Assembly (NCBI GenBank): GCA_903837495.1
Contig: CAILUT010000031.1
Span: 62,001 to 126,000 of the forward strand
Length of the DNA: 64,000 nt
Direction: 5' to 3'
From: an uncultured Flavobacteriales bacterium
Lineage (GTDB): Bacteria > Bacteroidota > Bacteroidia > CAIKAF01
Part shown: positions 35,817-44,594 of the stretch, piece after piece
Layout of the letters: every line of letters begins with the position of its first letter
Position numbering within the stretch: the stretch's first letter is position 1
Position numbers and translations under genes: made by a program
Notes under the pieces: generated by a model
The model's database searches: none
What the model saw: the letters and a program-made list of their open reading frames with translations, nothing else
What the model was told of the DNA's origin: nothing

Positions 35817-36920
35817 ATGAAGAAATGCTCCTCCTGCCTTCTTAGCACCCAAGACCAACCCAACCTATCCTTCGATAGCGCAGGCCGGTGTTCCATTTGC
35901 CTCCACTATGCCCAACAGGCACCCCTGAGGCAAAAATCCGCAACCGACCTGGAAACCCTGCTTGCTCAACTTCGAAAAGCGGGGAAAGGCAAACCCTACG
36001 ATGCCTTGATTGGATTAAGCGGAGGCACCGACAGCTCCTACGTGGCCTTGCTTTGCCGGGATTTGGGCTTGCGCGTTCTTGCCGTTCACCTGGACAACGG
36101 ATGGAATTCCGAACGGGCCGTTCTCAACATGGAACGGATTCTAAGCCGCCTGAACATTGATTTGTACACCTATGTGGTTCCCTGGGAAGAGTTTCGAGAT
36201 TTGCAGCGGGCCTACATCCGGGCCGGAGTCATTGACATCGAGGTGTTGACCGACCACGCCATCGCCGCCATCCTGTTTCGCCTGGCCCGCAAATTTGATG
36301 TGGGCTACATTCTAAGCGGAGAGCATTTTGCCACCGAAGGACAATTGCCCTCAAACTGGGTGCACAACAAACTGGACCACCTCAACATTTTGGGGATTCA
36401 CCGGCAGTTTGGCGAAATTCCCATCCATAGCTACCCATTGATGTCCTACTATCGGTACCGCTGGGGCCAAGGAAAGGGGCGGGCCCGATCCATTCCCATT
36501 TTAAATTATGTGGACTACCAAAAGGAGGCGGTTAAACTGCGGTTAAGCCAAGAATTGGGTTGGCAAGATTATGGGGGCAAACACCATGAATCGGTCTTTA
36601 CCCGTTTTTATCAGGCATACATTCTGCCCATTAAGTTTGGCGTGGACAAACGCAAAAGCCATTTGTCCACCCTTATCGCCGCGGGGCAACTCAGCAGAAC
36701 AGAGGCAGAGCAGGAACTAACCAAACCTATATGTCCTCCCGAATTGCTCGAGAAAGACAAACGATTTGTATTGAAAAAGCTGGGCTTTTCTGAAGCCGAG
36801 TTTGACTTTTTTATGGCTCAGCCCCCCGTTCCGCATTTGGCCTATCCCAGCGTAATCCATACCCTCAATCGGATTTCCCGACCTTGGAAGCGGGTAAAAG
36901 GCGTATTTTCGTCCCCATGA
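35817..36920 (+). CDS. wbuX: WbpG/WbuX-like N-acetyl sugar amidotransferase (PP-loop)
   Basis: 367 residues. The zinc ribbon has Cys4, Cys7, Cys25 and Cys28 (KKCSSCLLS and RCSICLHY); the PP-loop is GLSGGTDSS (Ser68-Ser74), followed by VHLDNGWNSERAV and YILSGEHFATEGQLP. The family uses ATP to activate an N-acetyl group on a sugar and replaces its oxygen with ammonia, giving an acetamidino group, as for WbpG (ManNAc3NAmA) and PseA (Pse7Am) in other bacteria. Ammonia should come from the HisH domain at 31898 through the HisF-like protein at 35080. The target sugar is not evident, since no pseudaminic acid or ManNAc3NAcA pathway genes are seen here. Confidence 0.87.
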   Translation: MKKCSSCLLSTQDQPNLSFDSAGRCSICLHYAQQAPLRQKSATDLETLLAQLRKAGKGKPYDALIGLSGGTDSSYVALLCRDLGLRVLAVHLDNGWNSERAVLNMERILSRLNIDLYTYVVPWEEFRDLQRAYIRAGVIDIEVLTDHAIAAILFRLARKFDVGYILSGEHFATEGQLPSNWVHNKLDHLNILGIHRQFGEIPIHSYPLMSYYRYRWGQGKGRARSIPILNYVDYQKEAVKLRLSQELGWQDYGGKHHESVFTRFYQAYILPIKFGVDKRKSHLSTLIAAGQLSRTEAEQELTKPICPPELLEKDKRFVLKKLGFSEAEFDFFMAQPPVPHLAYPSVIHTLNRISRPWKRVKGVFSSP

Positions 36921-39502
36921 GTTCAGCTCCCGTGAAGGTTGTTTTTCTAACCTATTTTTATCCGCCTTGCAGCCTAACGGCGGCCAACCGTGTCAGTGGA
37001 TGGGTGAAGCATCTGCAAGGGGGGCCTATTGCGCCGGTGGTAATTACCCGGAATTGGGATCGGCCCATTGGCCGGGAACGCGATGTGGCTTTGCCCAGCG
37101 GGGAAGCCGTAGAGGTGAAACGGGAAGGTACAGCAGAAATTCATACCGTGCCTTTTCGGCCGCTGCTCCGAGACCGTTTGATCACCGGCCCTCAGTTTTT
37201 TATGATCGCCCCTTTGCGTCGATTGCTGTCGTTGTTTGAACGCTGGCTGGGCCGCTGGATGCCCCGCTGGAATCCCTCGCACCAGGTGGGCGAATATGCC
37301 TTGGAATACCTGCGCAGCAATCCCGATGTGGCCTTGCTGGTGGTGAGTGGAAACCCTTTTCAGTTGTACTATTACGGCTGGAAAGCCAAGAAGGAATTGG
37401 GGATTCCCTGGGTGGCCGATTACCGAGACGATTGGTCCACCAACCGCCTGGTGCCCATTCAAGGTTGGTTCGCAAAGTGGATGCGCAATCTGGACAGCAA
37501 AACCGAAAAACGCTGGGTGGGTACAGCCGAGGCCATTTGCTCGGTGTCAGAAGAGTACGTGGACCGCATATCTGCACTGACGGCCAGGCCGGGGTTTACA
37601 GTTATGAACGGGTTCAACGCCCTGCTGAACTCGCCCGAACCTCCGCAGAACAAGGCATTTACCCTTTTGTACAGCGGATCCTTGTATGCTGCCCAGCCCT
37701 TGGAGGCATTTATGTCGGTATGGACTCAGGTGCTGACCGAATTTCCAAATCTTCCCTGGAAAATCGTATTCCTGGGCCTCAGTTACAGCCCCGCGCAGGT
37801 GGAAAGGGTAAAGCAATCCCTACCCAAGGCCCTTTGGGGCTGGGTGGAGTTTAGCCCTAGAATTCCAGTGGAACAAGCCCTGGAAAGAACCCGACAGGCC
37901 GATGCCTTGCTTATGCTGACCTATCAGCAGCAAGGAATCCCATCCAGCAAACTGTTTGATTATTTGGCCTCTGGCCGCCCGGTGTTGGCCTTTCCCAAAG
38001 ACGGAGACATCATTGAGCGCATTGTTTTGCAATCGCGAATGGGGCAAGTTCTTTCGGATGCGACCGCCCTTGCCGACCACCTTAGGGGGCTTTTGAATGA
38101 ATGGGTAGAAAAGGGCTGCATTGCTGCTCCCGACACCCGTTTTGTAGAAATGTATTCCCGGCAGGCGCAAACGGAACTGCTGCTAAAGAACCTGCAATTC
38201 ATATTGAGCCCCAAGCGAACCTGGATGGTTTTGTGCAACGACTACCCACCCTTGAACGCGGTTGCCGCGGAACGCCCCTCGGCTTGGGTTGCCGATTTGC
38301 TCGACATGGGCGAACGGGTTGTATTGGTTACCAAAAAATGGACGGGGCCCGAAACCCATCCCCGGCATTGGTGGTATGGTGGAAAACCTCAGATTCAACA
38401 ATCGGTGCAAGGGCAACTGACACGCATTTTGGTGCCCAACCGAATGGTTCCTACGGATTGGCTGATGCGCCGTTTTCCGAAAAGGCAGCCCGCCTTGCTG
38501 CGCAAAGCCCTTACCGCCACATGGAATTTATGCAGTTGGTTTAACAGCCGTTTTGACCGCCACGCCCATTTGTACCATGGGGCTGAACACTACCTAGAAC
38601 AGCACAAGGTAGATGTGCTGCTGGCCACCGGAAATCCCTTTCAAAACTTTCGGCATGCCTACCGCTTGCACAAAAAGTTTGGGGTTCCTTGGCTGGCCGA
38701 TTACCGAGACGGTTGGTATTTAAACCAGGAAACCATTCGGCAAAGAGGAATGCTGGCCTTCTTAATTCGGCAGGTGGAATGGAGAAAAGAACAACGCTAT
38801 TTGCAAACGGCGGCCATAGTTACGGCGGCCAGCCCTGCTTTGGCCGAATTTTATACTTTTCTGTTTAACCGAAAGGTGTTTACCCTATTCAATGGTTTTC
38901 GGGACATACCGGAACCCAGGCTGGGTTTTCGGGGCGATGCCCAGAAATTGTGGGTGCACAACGGAACCCTAAAAGCCACCCAAGATGTGGAATTTTTGTT
39001 GGACGCCTTGCTGGTTCCGATCAAAGAGGGAAAATTGCAACCGGGCGATTTGGAACTTCGTTTTGTGGGCTTGGATCATTTTCCGGACCAATGGGAGCGG
39101 GTACGCCATAGGCATACGGAATTGCAACCCTTTTTAAGCGCCACGCCCCGACTGCCCAGAGAGGAAAGTTTGCAGCACAACCTGGCGGCCGATGCCCTTT
39201 TGGCCATTTCAGATCCCGCCTACAACAACATTTACGCCAAGGTGTTTGATTACATCGGTTGCGGCAAGCCCATACTTGTGGTACCCAATGACCCCGGCTT
39301 AATGAACCGCCTGGTGGAAGACCACGGTTTTGGACGTGCTTGTTTTGGGGCTGAGGATTTGGTAGGCCTTGCCTTAGGGGCCGAAATCCTCGAAACCAAT
39401 CCCAACAGCGAAAAACATAAAACAACCTTCCACCGCCGGGCTCAAAGCGAGCGACTAAGGTTGTTGGTTGGGCAACACATATTTAACGAAGATACCGAAT
39501 GA
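36917..39502 (+). CDS. Double glycosyltransferase: two fused GT4-like domains
   Basis: 861 residues from ATG 36917, coupled to the previous stop (ATGA). The first half (about 1-435) has [50 protein letters not shown] and [20 protein letters not shown]. The second half (about 436-861) repeats the plan: [48 protein letters not shown] and [19 protein letters not shown]. The halves are therefore an internal duplication. The sequences resemble WbuB/WecA-neighbour type GT4 enzymes that lack a canonical EX7E. Dual-domain enzymes of this kind can add two different sugars in turn. It is the second consecutive double-GT gene in this locus. Confidence 0.75.
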   Translation: MSSAPVKVVFLTYFYPPCSLTAANRVSGWVKHLQGGPIAPVVITRNWDRPIGRERDVALPSGEAVEVKREGTAEIHTVPFRPLLRDRLITGPQFFMIAPLRRLLSLFERWLGRWMPRWNPSHQVGEYALEYLRSNPDVALLVVSGNPFQLYYYGWKAKKELGIPWVADYRDDWSTNRLVPIQGWFAKWMRNLDSKTEKRWVGTAEAICSVSEEYVDRISALTARPGFTVMNGFNALLNSPEPPQNKAFTLLYSGSLYAAQPLEAFMSVWTQVLTEFPNLPWKIVFLGLSYSPAQVERVKQSLPKALWGWVEFSPRIPVEQALERTRQADALLMLTYQQQGIPSSKLFDYLASGRPVLAFPKDGDIIERIVLQSRMGQVLSDATALADHLRGLLNEWVEKGCIAAPDTRFVEMYSRQAQTELLLKNLQFILSPKRTWMVLCNDYPPLNAVAAERPSAWVADLLDMGERVVLVTKKWTGPETHPRHWWYGGKPQIQQSVQGQLTRILVPNRMVPTDWLMRRFPKRQPALLRKALTATWNLCSWFNSRFDRHAHLYHGAEHYLEQHKVDVLLATGNPFQNFRHAYRLHKKFGVPWLADYRDGWYLNQETIRQRGMLAFLIRQVEWRKEQRYLQTAAIVTAASPALAEFYTFLFNRKVFTLFNGFRDIPEPRLGFRGDAQKLWVHNGTLKATQDVEFLLDALLVPIKEGKLQPGDLELRFVGLDHFPDQWERVRHRHTELQPFLSATPRLPREESLQHNLAADALLAISDPAYNNIYAKVFDYIGCGKPILVVPNDPGLMNRLVEDHGFGRACFGAEDLVGLALGAEILETNPNSEKHKTTFHRRAQSERLRLLVGQHIFNEDTE

Positions 39503-40608
39503 AAAAAGCACTAATAACCGGTGTAACCGGGCAAGACGGAGCCTATTTGAGCCAATACCTCTTGGGTTTGGGCTACGAAGTTCATGGAATCAAGCGAAGG
39601 GCCTCCCAATTGAATACCGACCGCATAGACCATCTTTTCCAGGACCGGCATGAGCAATCGGGCCGCTTCTTTTTGCATTATGGAGACCTAACCGACGGCA
39701 GCAACCTTCAACGGCTGATTGGGGAAATTCGACCCGATGAGCTCTATAATTTGGGGGCAATGAGCCATGTTCAGGTCAGCTTTACCGAGCCGGAATACGC
39801 TGCCAACGTGGACGCATTGGGATTTTTACGCATTTTGGAAGGGGTGCGCGGGCAGGGCTTAGCTCAGCACACCCGTATTTACCAAGCATCTACATCTGAA
39901 CTGTATGGTTTGGTTCAGGAAGTTCCTCAAACCGAACGCACCCCCTTTTATCCCCGCTCTCCCTATGGGGCCGCAAAATTATATGCCTACTGGATTGGCG
40001 TGAATTACCGTGAGGCCTATGGAATGTACATCAGCAACGGGATTTTGTTTAACCACGAAAGCCCACTGCGGGGCGAAACCTTTGTTACCCGCAAAATAAC
40101 AAGGGGGATTGCCCACATGGCCTATGGGAAAAGCCAATGCCTGTGGTTGGGCAACCTAAACGCCGAGCGCGACTGGGGTCATGCCCGCGATTACGTGGTG
40201 GCCATGCATGCCATGCTTCAGTTGGAGCAGGCAGACGATTTTGTAATAGCCACCAACAGAACCACAACCGTTCGGGAATTTGTGCGCATGGCCTTTTCTC
40301 AGGTAGGGGTTAGCCTGGTTTTTGAAGGCCAAGGAAAGGAAGAGGTGGCGAAAGTTGAAACCTGTACCGATGCCCGCTATCCCTTTAAAGCCGGCCAGGT
40401 GGTGGTACGCATCGACCCCAGGTATTTTAGGCCCGCTGAGGTGGACCAGCTTCGGGGCAATCCGGCCAAGGCCAAAGAAAAATTGGGCTGGGAACCAACA
40501 ACCAGCCTAGAAGAATTGGTAACCGAAATGATGGCTGCCGATCTGGAACTGATGGAAAGGGTAAAGGTGCTGGACGGCAAGGGCCTTAAATTTATTGTAC
40601 CCAAATGA
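39499..40608 (+). CDS. gmd: GDP-mannose 4,6-dehydratase
   Basis: 369 residues with ATGA overlap to the previous gene. [18 protein letters not shown] is the NADP-binding Rossmann motif; [16 protein letters not shown] and [12 protein letters not shown] are specific for Gmd, and STSELYG with YGAAK (Tyr156, Lys160) are catalytic. [17 protein letters not shown] and WGHARDYV are also hallmarks. It converts GDP-mannose to GDP-4-keto-6-deoxymannose in the cytosol. fcl follows with a four-base overlap, and manC at 43413 supplies GDP-mannose, so a GDP-L-fucose route is nearly complete in this window. Confidence 0.95.
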   Translation: MKKALITGVTGQDGAYLSQYLLGLGYEVHGIKRRASQLNTDRIDHLFQDRHEQSGRFFLHYGDLTDGSNLQRLIGEIRPDELYNLGAMSHVQVSFTEPEYAANVDALGFLRILEGVRGQGLAQHTRIYQASTSELYGLVQEVPQTERTPFYPRSPYGAAKLYAYWIGVNYREAYGMYISNGILFNHESPLRGETFVTRKITRGIAHMAYGKSQCLWLGNLNAERDWGHARDYVVAMHAMLQLEQADDFVIATNRTTTVREFVRMAFSQVGVSLVFEGQGKEEVAKVETCTDARYPFKAGQVVVRIDPRYFRPAEVDQLRGNPAKAKEKLGWEPTTSLEELVTEMMAADLELMERVKVLDGKGLKFIVPK

Positions 40609-41546
40609 CAAACAAGATGGATTACTTAAACGGTAGGCATTATGTGGCCGGCCACAGGGGTATGGTGGGCGCCGCCCTGCATAGGGCCTTAATCAACCGC
40701 GGTGCCACCCAGCTTCCCACCCGCACCTCTGCCCAATTGGATTTAAGGGATGCCGCGGCAGTTCGGATGTTTTTTGAAACAGAACGCCCCGATTATGTGT
40801 ATTTGGCCGCCGCCAAAGTTGGAGGCATCTGGGCCAACATGAGCTATCCCGCCTCCTTCATTTTTGACAATCTCCAAATTCAATCCAATGTAATTGAAGC
40901 GGCAAGGGAGTTTGGAGTGCGGAAGCTCCTTTTTTTAGGGTCTTCTTGCATTTATCCAAAACTGGCTCCCCAGCCCCTAAAAGAGGAATATCTAATGGCG
41001 GGCCCCTTGGAGCCCAGCAACGAACCCTATGCCATGGCTAAGTTGGCCGGGATGTCCTTAATCCGGGCTTACCGAAAGCAGTACGGTTGCGATTTTATAT
41101 CGGTTTTGCCCTGCAATTTATATGGGCCTGGAGACAACTACCATCCTCAGCAATCGCATGTGATGGCAGCCCTTTTGCGCAAATTCACAGAAGCAGTACA
41201 GCAAGGCCGAACCGAAGTGGAGGTCTGGGGCAGTGGAAGCCCCCTTAGGGAATTCATGCATTGCGACGACCTGGCCTCGGCTTGTTTGTTCCTGATGGAA
41301 AATTACAGTGATGAAGCCCCGGTGAACATTGGCACTGGAACCGAAATCAGCATCAAGCACCTCGCTTTAAGCATTGCCGAAGCTACCGGTTTTAAAGGGA
41401 ACCTTAAATTCAATCCAGATTATCCCGACGGGACTCCCCGCAAGGTAATGGATTCTTCAAAGTTGTTGGGGTTAGGCTGGTCGCCTTCAATATCTATGAA
41501 AGAAGGGCTCAATTCCACACTGAGTTCTTTACCAAGGTTAGATTGA
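40605..41546 (+). CDS. fcl: GDP-L-fucose synthase
   Basis: 313 residues from ATG 40605, overlapping gmd by four bases; ATG 40617 is an alternative start. [14 protein letters not shown] binds [21 protein letters not shown] and [15 protein letters not shown] are characteristic, and YAMAK contains Tyr142 and Lys146. It carries out the 3,5-epimerisation and 4-reduction of GDP-4-keto-6-deoxymannose to GDP-L-fucose. It is the last gene of the tight overlapping run; a 196-base AT-rich gap follows. Confidence 0.95.
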   Translation: MTNKMDYLNGRHYVAGHRGMVGAALHRALINRGATQLPTRTSAQLDLRDAAAVRMFFETERPDYVYLAAAKVGGIWANMSYPASFIFDNLQIQSNVIEAAREFGVRKLLFLGSSCIYPKLAPQPLKEEYLMAGPLEPSNEPYAMAKLAGMSLIRAYRKQYGCDFISVLPCNLYGPGDNYHPQQSHVMAALLRKFTEAVQQGRTEVEVWGSGSPLREFMHCDDLASACLFLMENYSDEAPVNIGTGTEISIKHLALSIAEATGFKGNLKFNPDYPDGTPRKVMDSSKLLGLGWSPSISMKEGLNSTLSSLPRLD

Positions 41547-41742
41547 TGTAATGCCTTTTTAGGGTATTTAGGAAAGAAATTTGATCGTTTCGACAAAATA
41601 AAACACCCGCCATTTTTTAAAAATTCAATCAAAAATTCAAATATTTATCAAAAAATTTCTTCAAAGAATCCTGGCCAAACATGGTTATTCAATTTCTAGA
41701 AATCAAACGGGAGAGGAAGGGCTTTACTTCCACCGCGATTTC

Positions 41743-42390
41743 ATGGAAGATAAAAAGGCTTTATTTGGCAATAAAGAAACACTTTGCATTTTAGATGCAG
41801 GAGCTTATATTGGCGAGATGGCCTTGGCCTACCGCCGCCAATTCCCCCAAGCCCGAATATTAGCATTAGAACCCTTTCCTGAAATCCATGAGGTGCTGCT
41901 GCGTAGAACCAATGGCTTCAATATCGAATGTTATAAATTGGCCCTTGCAGATCAAACGGGTGCCGCTGATTTGCAGGTTTTTAATCACGCTCCGGCAAAC
42001 TCTTTATTGACGCCACATCCAAATAGGGGAAACGTCTGGGGTGAAGGTGTTATGAAGCCTAGTGGTTTGATAACCATTAAAACAATATCCTTAGATGACC
42101 TATTTCTTGAATTCGGCATTCAACATTTGGATTTACTAAAATTGGATGTGCAAGGCTTGGAATACAAAATATTGAATGGGGCAAAAGAATTGCTTAAAAA
42201 GGGTGGTGTTGACTTTGTTTACCTAGAACTAATTTTAATGCCAACCTACGATCAGCAGGCTACGCTTTCTGCCTATTTTCATTTATTGGAAGATACAGGA
42301 TTTGAATTGCATAACCTATACAATTTATCCAGCATTCGAGGGCAACTTAGGCAGGTGGACGCCCTATTTAAACGAAAAAATGAACCATGA
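41743..42390 (+). CDS. FkbM-family methyltransferase, start uncertain
   Basis: 215 residues from ATG 41743. LCILDAGAYIGEMALAYRRQFP is the SAM-binding motif I, LALEPFPEIHEVLLRR motif II, and DLLKLDVQGLEYKILNGAKELL the FkbM hallmark. The frame stays open upstream to about 41602 and encodes FLQRILAKHGYSISRNQ, which looks like a normal FkbM N-terminus, yet contains no ATG, GTG or TTG. So either an unusual start is used or the true start codon has been lost. The family methylates sugar hydroxyls or carboxyls. Its stop overlaps the next methyltransferase by four bases. Confidence 0.75.
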   Translation: MEDKKALFGNKETLCILDAGAYIGEMALAYRRQFPQARILALEPFPEIHEVLLRRTNGFNIECYKLALADQTGAADLQVFNHAPANSLLTPHPNRGNVWGEGVMKPSGLITIKTISLDDLFLEFGIQHLDLLKLDVQGLEYKILNGAKELLKKGGVDFVYLELILMPTYDQQATLSAYFHLLEDTGFELHNLYNLSSIRGQLRQVDALFKRKNEP

Positions 42391-43397
42391 TAAAATTCTC
42401 TAAATTAAAATTATTTGGATTGGAAACCATTTGGGAATTGAAACCCAATGAAACCAACCCGGAGGCCATTTTTTGTGAAATGTTTGGGAGAGCTGAAATT
42501 GTTGGGAAGATTCCCCGGTTTGTTAAATCGAAGGAGAATTATTCTTCCAATTTCGGGTTTCAGTGGCTGAAGTTCGCTAAGACACAGTTGGATAGCAGCT
42601 CTGGAATTCCATTAACCCGAGATCGTTTTTTTAACGATACCCAATGGACAATGAACGAATTGAAAGGTAAGAGGGTGTTAGAGGTGGGTTCGGGAGCGGG
42701 TCGCTTTACCGAGATTTTACTTTCTACAGGGGCTCTGGTTTATTCTTTCGATTATTCGGCTGCCGTTGAAGCCAATTTTGCAAATAATTCTGACCACGAA
42801 AACCTGCTCTTGTTCCAAGGGTCGGTTTATGAAATCCCTTTCCCTGACGATTTTTTTGATTTTGTTTTTTGCTTTGGAGTTCTTCAACATACTCCCGACC
42901 CCCCATTGGCATTGCAATCGATGGTGAACAAAATGAAGCCTGAGGGAAAAATTGCTGTCGACAATTATCCCAAGGGAAGTTCAAAAAAAACAAAACGCCC
43001 AAACAGCAATTACCGTAAAGTTGCCCGAAGACTCTCATTTTTGTCAGCCCCAAATTTATTCCGCTTTGTTTGGCTTTACCACCAGGTTTGGTTTCCCATC
43101 GACACCCTTATACGAACCAAACTTTCTCCCTCCGTATATCCTAAAGTACTACATTACATAGGAATTCCCTGTTTTAATTATGTCCATACCATTCCCCTTC
43201 GCTACAACCAACTTAAGGAGTGGGCTATTTTGGACACCTTCGATGCACTAGGGGCAAGGTTCGATATACCAATTACTAAGGAAGAGTTTACTGCTTTGGG
43301 GCTGAAATGCAAGCTGGAACATTTCGAGATTGCCCTAGCGTTTAATGGATACGTTTTAAGAGGAAAGGGCAAAAAACAAAAAACAAGAATCTCATAG
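42387..43397 (+). CDS. Class I SAM-dependent methyltransferase
   Basis: 336 residues, coupled to the FkbM gene (ATGA). VLEVGSGAGRFTEILLSTGA is motif I near residues 95-115, VYSFDYSAAVEAN motif II and FDFVFCFGVLQHTPDPPLAL motif IV. An N-terminal extension with SNFGFQWLKFAKTQLD and a C-terminal region of about 130 residues are common in methyltransferases of glycan clusters. It ends 15 bases from the convergent manC gene, closing the plus-strand glycan locus. Confidence 0.8.
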   Translation: MIKFSKLKLFGLETIWELKPNETNPEAIFCEMFGRAEIVGKIPRFVKSKENYSSNFGFQWLKFAKTQLDSSSGIPLTRDRFFNDTQWTMNELKGKRVLEVGSGAGRFTEILLSTGALVYSFDYSAAVEANFANNSDHENLLLFQGSVYEIPFPDDFFDFVFCFGVLQHTPDPPLALQSMVNKMKPEGKIAVDNYPKGSSKKTKRPNSNYRKVARRLSFLSAPNLFRFVWLYHQVWFPIDTLIRTKLSPSVYPKVLHYIGIPCFNYVHTIPLRYNQLKEWAILDTFDALGARFDIPITKEEFTALGLKCKLEHFEIALAFNGYVLRGKGKKQKTRIS

Positions 43398-43412
43398 CTT
43401 TGCTGAGAGGCA

Positions 43413-44492
43413 TCACAAAACCCCATCCCCCCAGTTCTCCCTCACCACATTCACCACCTCTTTGATTTTTTGCTCGTCCTGAACAGGACAAATCAAAAGC
43501 ACTCCGTTGCTTTCTACCACCAATAGGTCTTTCACCCCTTGCAAGACCACCGGCTTGTTGTTGGGCACATGCACCAAGCAACCTTCGGATTCCAGCGCCA
43601 GAATCCGGTTTCCCACCAATGCGTTGGCCTCTCCAGCCCGCAGGGATTGTTCGCGAAGGGAACCCCAGGTACCCAAATCGCTCCAGCCGATGTTGGCCGA
43701 TACCACAAATACGTTCTCGGCCCGCTCCAATATGGCGTAATCTACACTGATGTTTTTAACCATGGCGTAAATCCGCCGGATTTCCTCTTGGGCATTGGGC
43801 CCCCTCAGCGCCGGAAGGGCCTCCTGAAACAAGGCCGCCTCTTCGGGCATGTGCCGCTCTAAAGCCGCAATAAATTCTGAGGTTCTCCACAAAAAGTTCC
43901 CGGAATTCCACAAGAAATCCCCGCTGTTTATAAAGCTTAGGGCCAATTCCACATTGGGCTTTTCGGTGAAGGTTTTGACCTTGCTGATGCCCTCCACGCC
44001 CGATTCAGAATCCCTGTTGAATTGGATGTATCCGTAACCGGTGTCGGGCCTTGAGGGCTGAATGCCCAAGGTAACCAAGGCGTCCGTTTTCTCCGCAAAA
44101 GCCAGGCCTTTTTCCAACACTTCCAGGAAGGCCGCTTCCTTTGCAATCAGGTGGTCGGCGGCCAATACCACCATGCTCGATTCCGAATCGCGGGCATGCA
44201 ACAGGTAGGCCGCGTAAGCCAAGCATGGAGCTGTGTTTTTGCGGCTGGGTTCGCAGAGCAAGTTCTCTGGCTTTAAATCGGGCAAATGTTCCAGGCAAAG
44301 CGCTCGGTAATCCTCGTGGGTTACCACCACAATGTGGTCGGGGTTAAACATGGGGAGCAAGCGCCGCCAGGTCGCTTGAATCATGCTTTCGCCTGTGCCC
44401 AGCACATCAATGAATTGCTTTGGGTGTTGCCGGGTGGACATAGGCCAAAACCGACTCCCAATGCCTCCAGCCATGATTACCGCGTATCGCAT
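43413..44492 (-). CDS. manC: Mannose-1-phosphate guanylyltransferase
   Basis: 359 residues from the CAT at 44490-44492 (MRYAVIMAGGIGSRFWPMS); an upstream in-frame start at 44540 would place 16 extra residues before the conserved N-terminus. GGIGSRFWPMSTRQHPKQFI is the nucleotide-binding signature, followed by EPSRKNTAPCLAYAA, FTEKPNVELAL, NSGNFLWR and IGWSDLGTWGSL. It makes GDP-mannose from mannose 1-phosphate and GTP, feeding gmd and fcl at 39499-41546. It lacks the C-terminal isomerase domain of bifunctional enzymes. It lies 102 bases downstream of the asnB-like gene on the same strand. Confidence 0.93.
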   Translation of the reverse strand: MRYAVIMAGGIGSRFWPMSTRQHPKQFIDVLGTGESMIQATWRRLLPMFNPDHIVVVTHEDYRALCLEHLPDLKPENLLCEPSRKNTAPCLAYAAYLLHARDSESSMVVLAADHLIAKEAAFLEVLEKGLAFAEKTDALVTLGIQPSRPDTGYGYIQFNRDSESGVEGISKVKTFTEKPNVELALSFINSGDFLWNSGNFLWRTSEFIAALERHMPEEAALFQEALPALRGPNAQEEIRRIYAMVKNISVDYAILERAENVFVVSANIGWSDLGTWGSLREQSLRAGEANALVGNRILALESEGCLVHVPNNKPVVLQGVKDLLVVESNGVLLICPVQDEQKIKEVVNVVRENWGDGVL

Positions 44493-44594
44493 GGAATTTA
44501 GTTGAAGTTCAAAGGTAGGGGCTTCTGCCGATTTTAGCAACCTGACCTTTTGGATGCTTTAATGCTGTTGCAAAGGGGCGCTGTTTCGCCCTGC

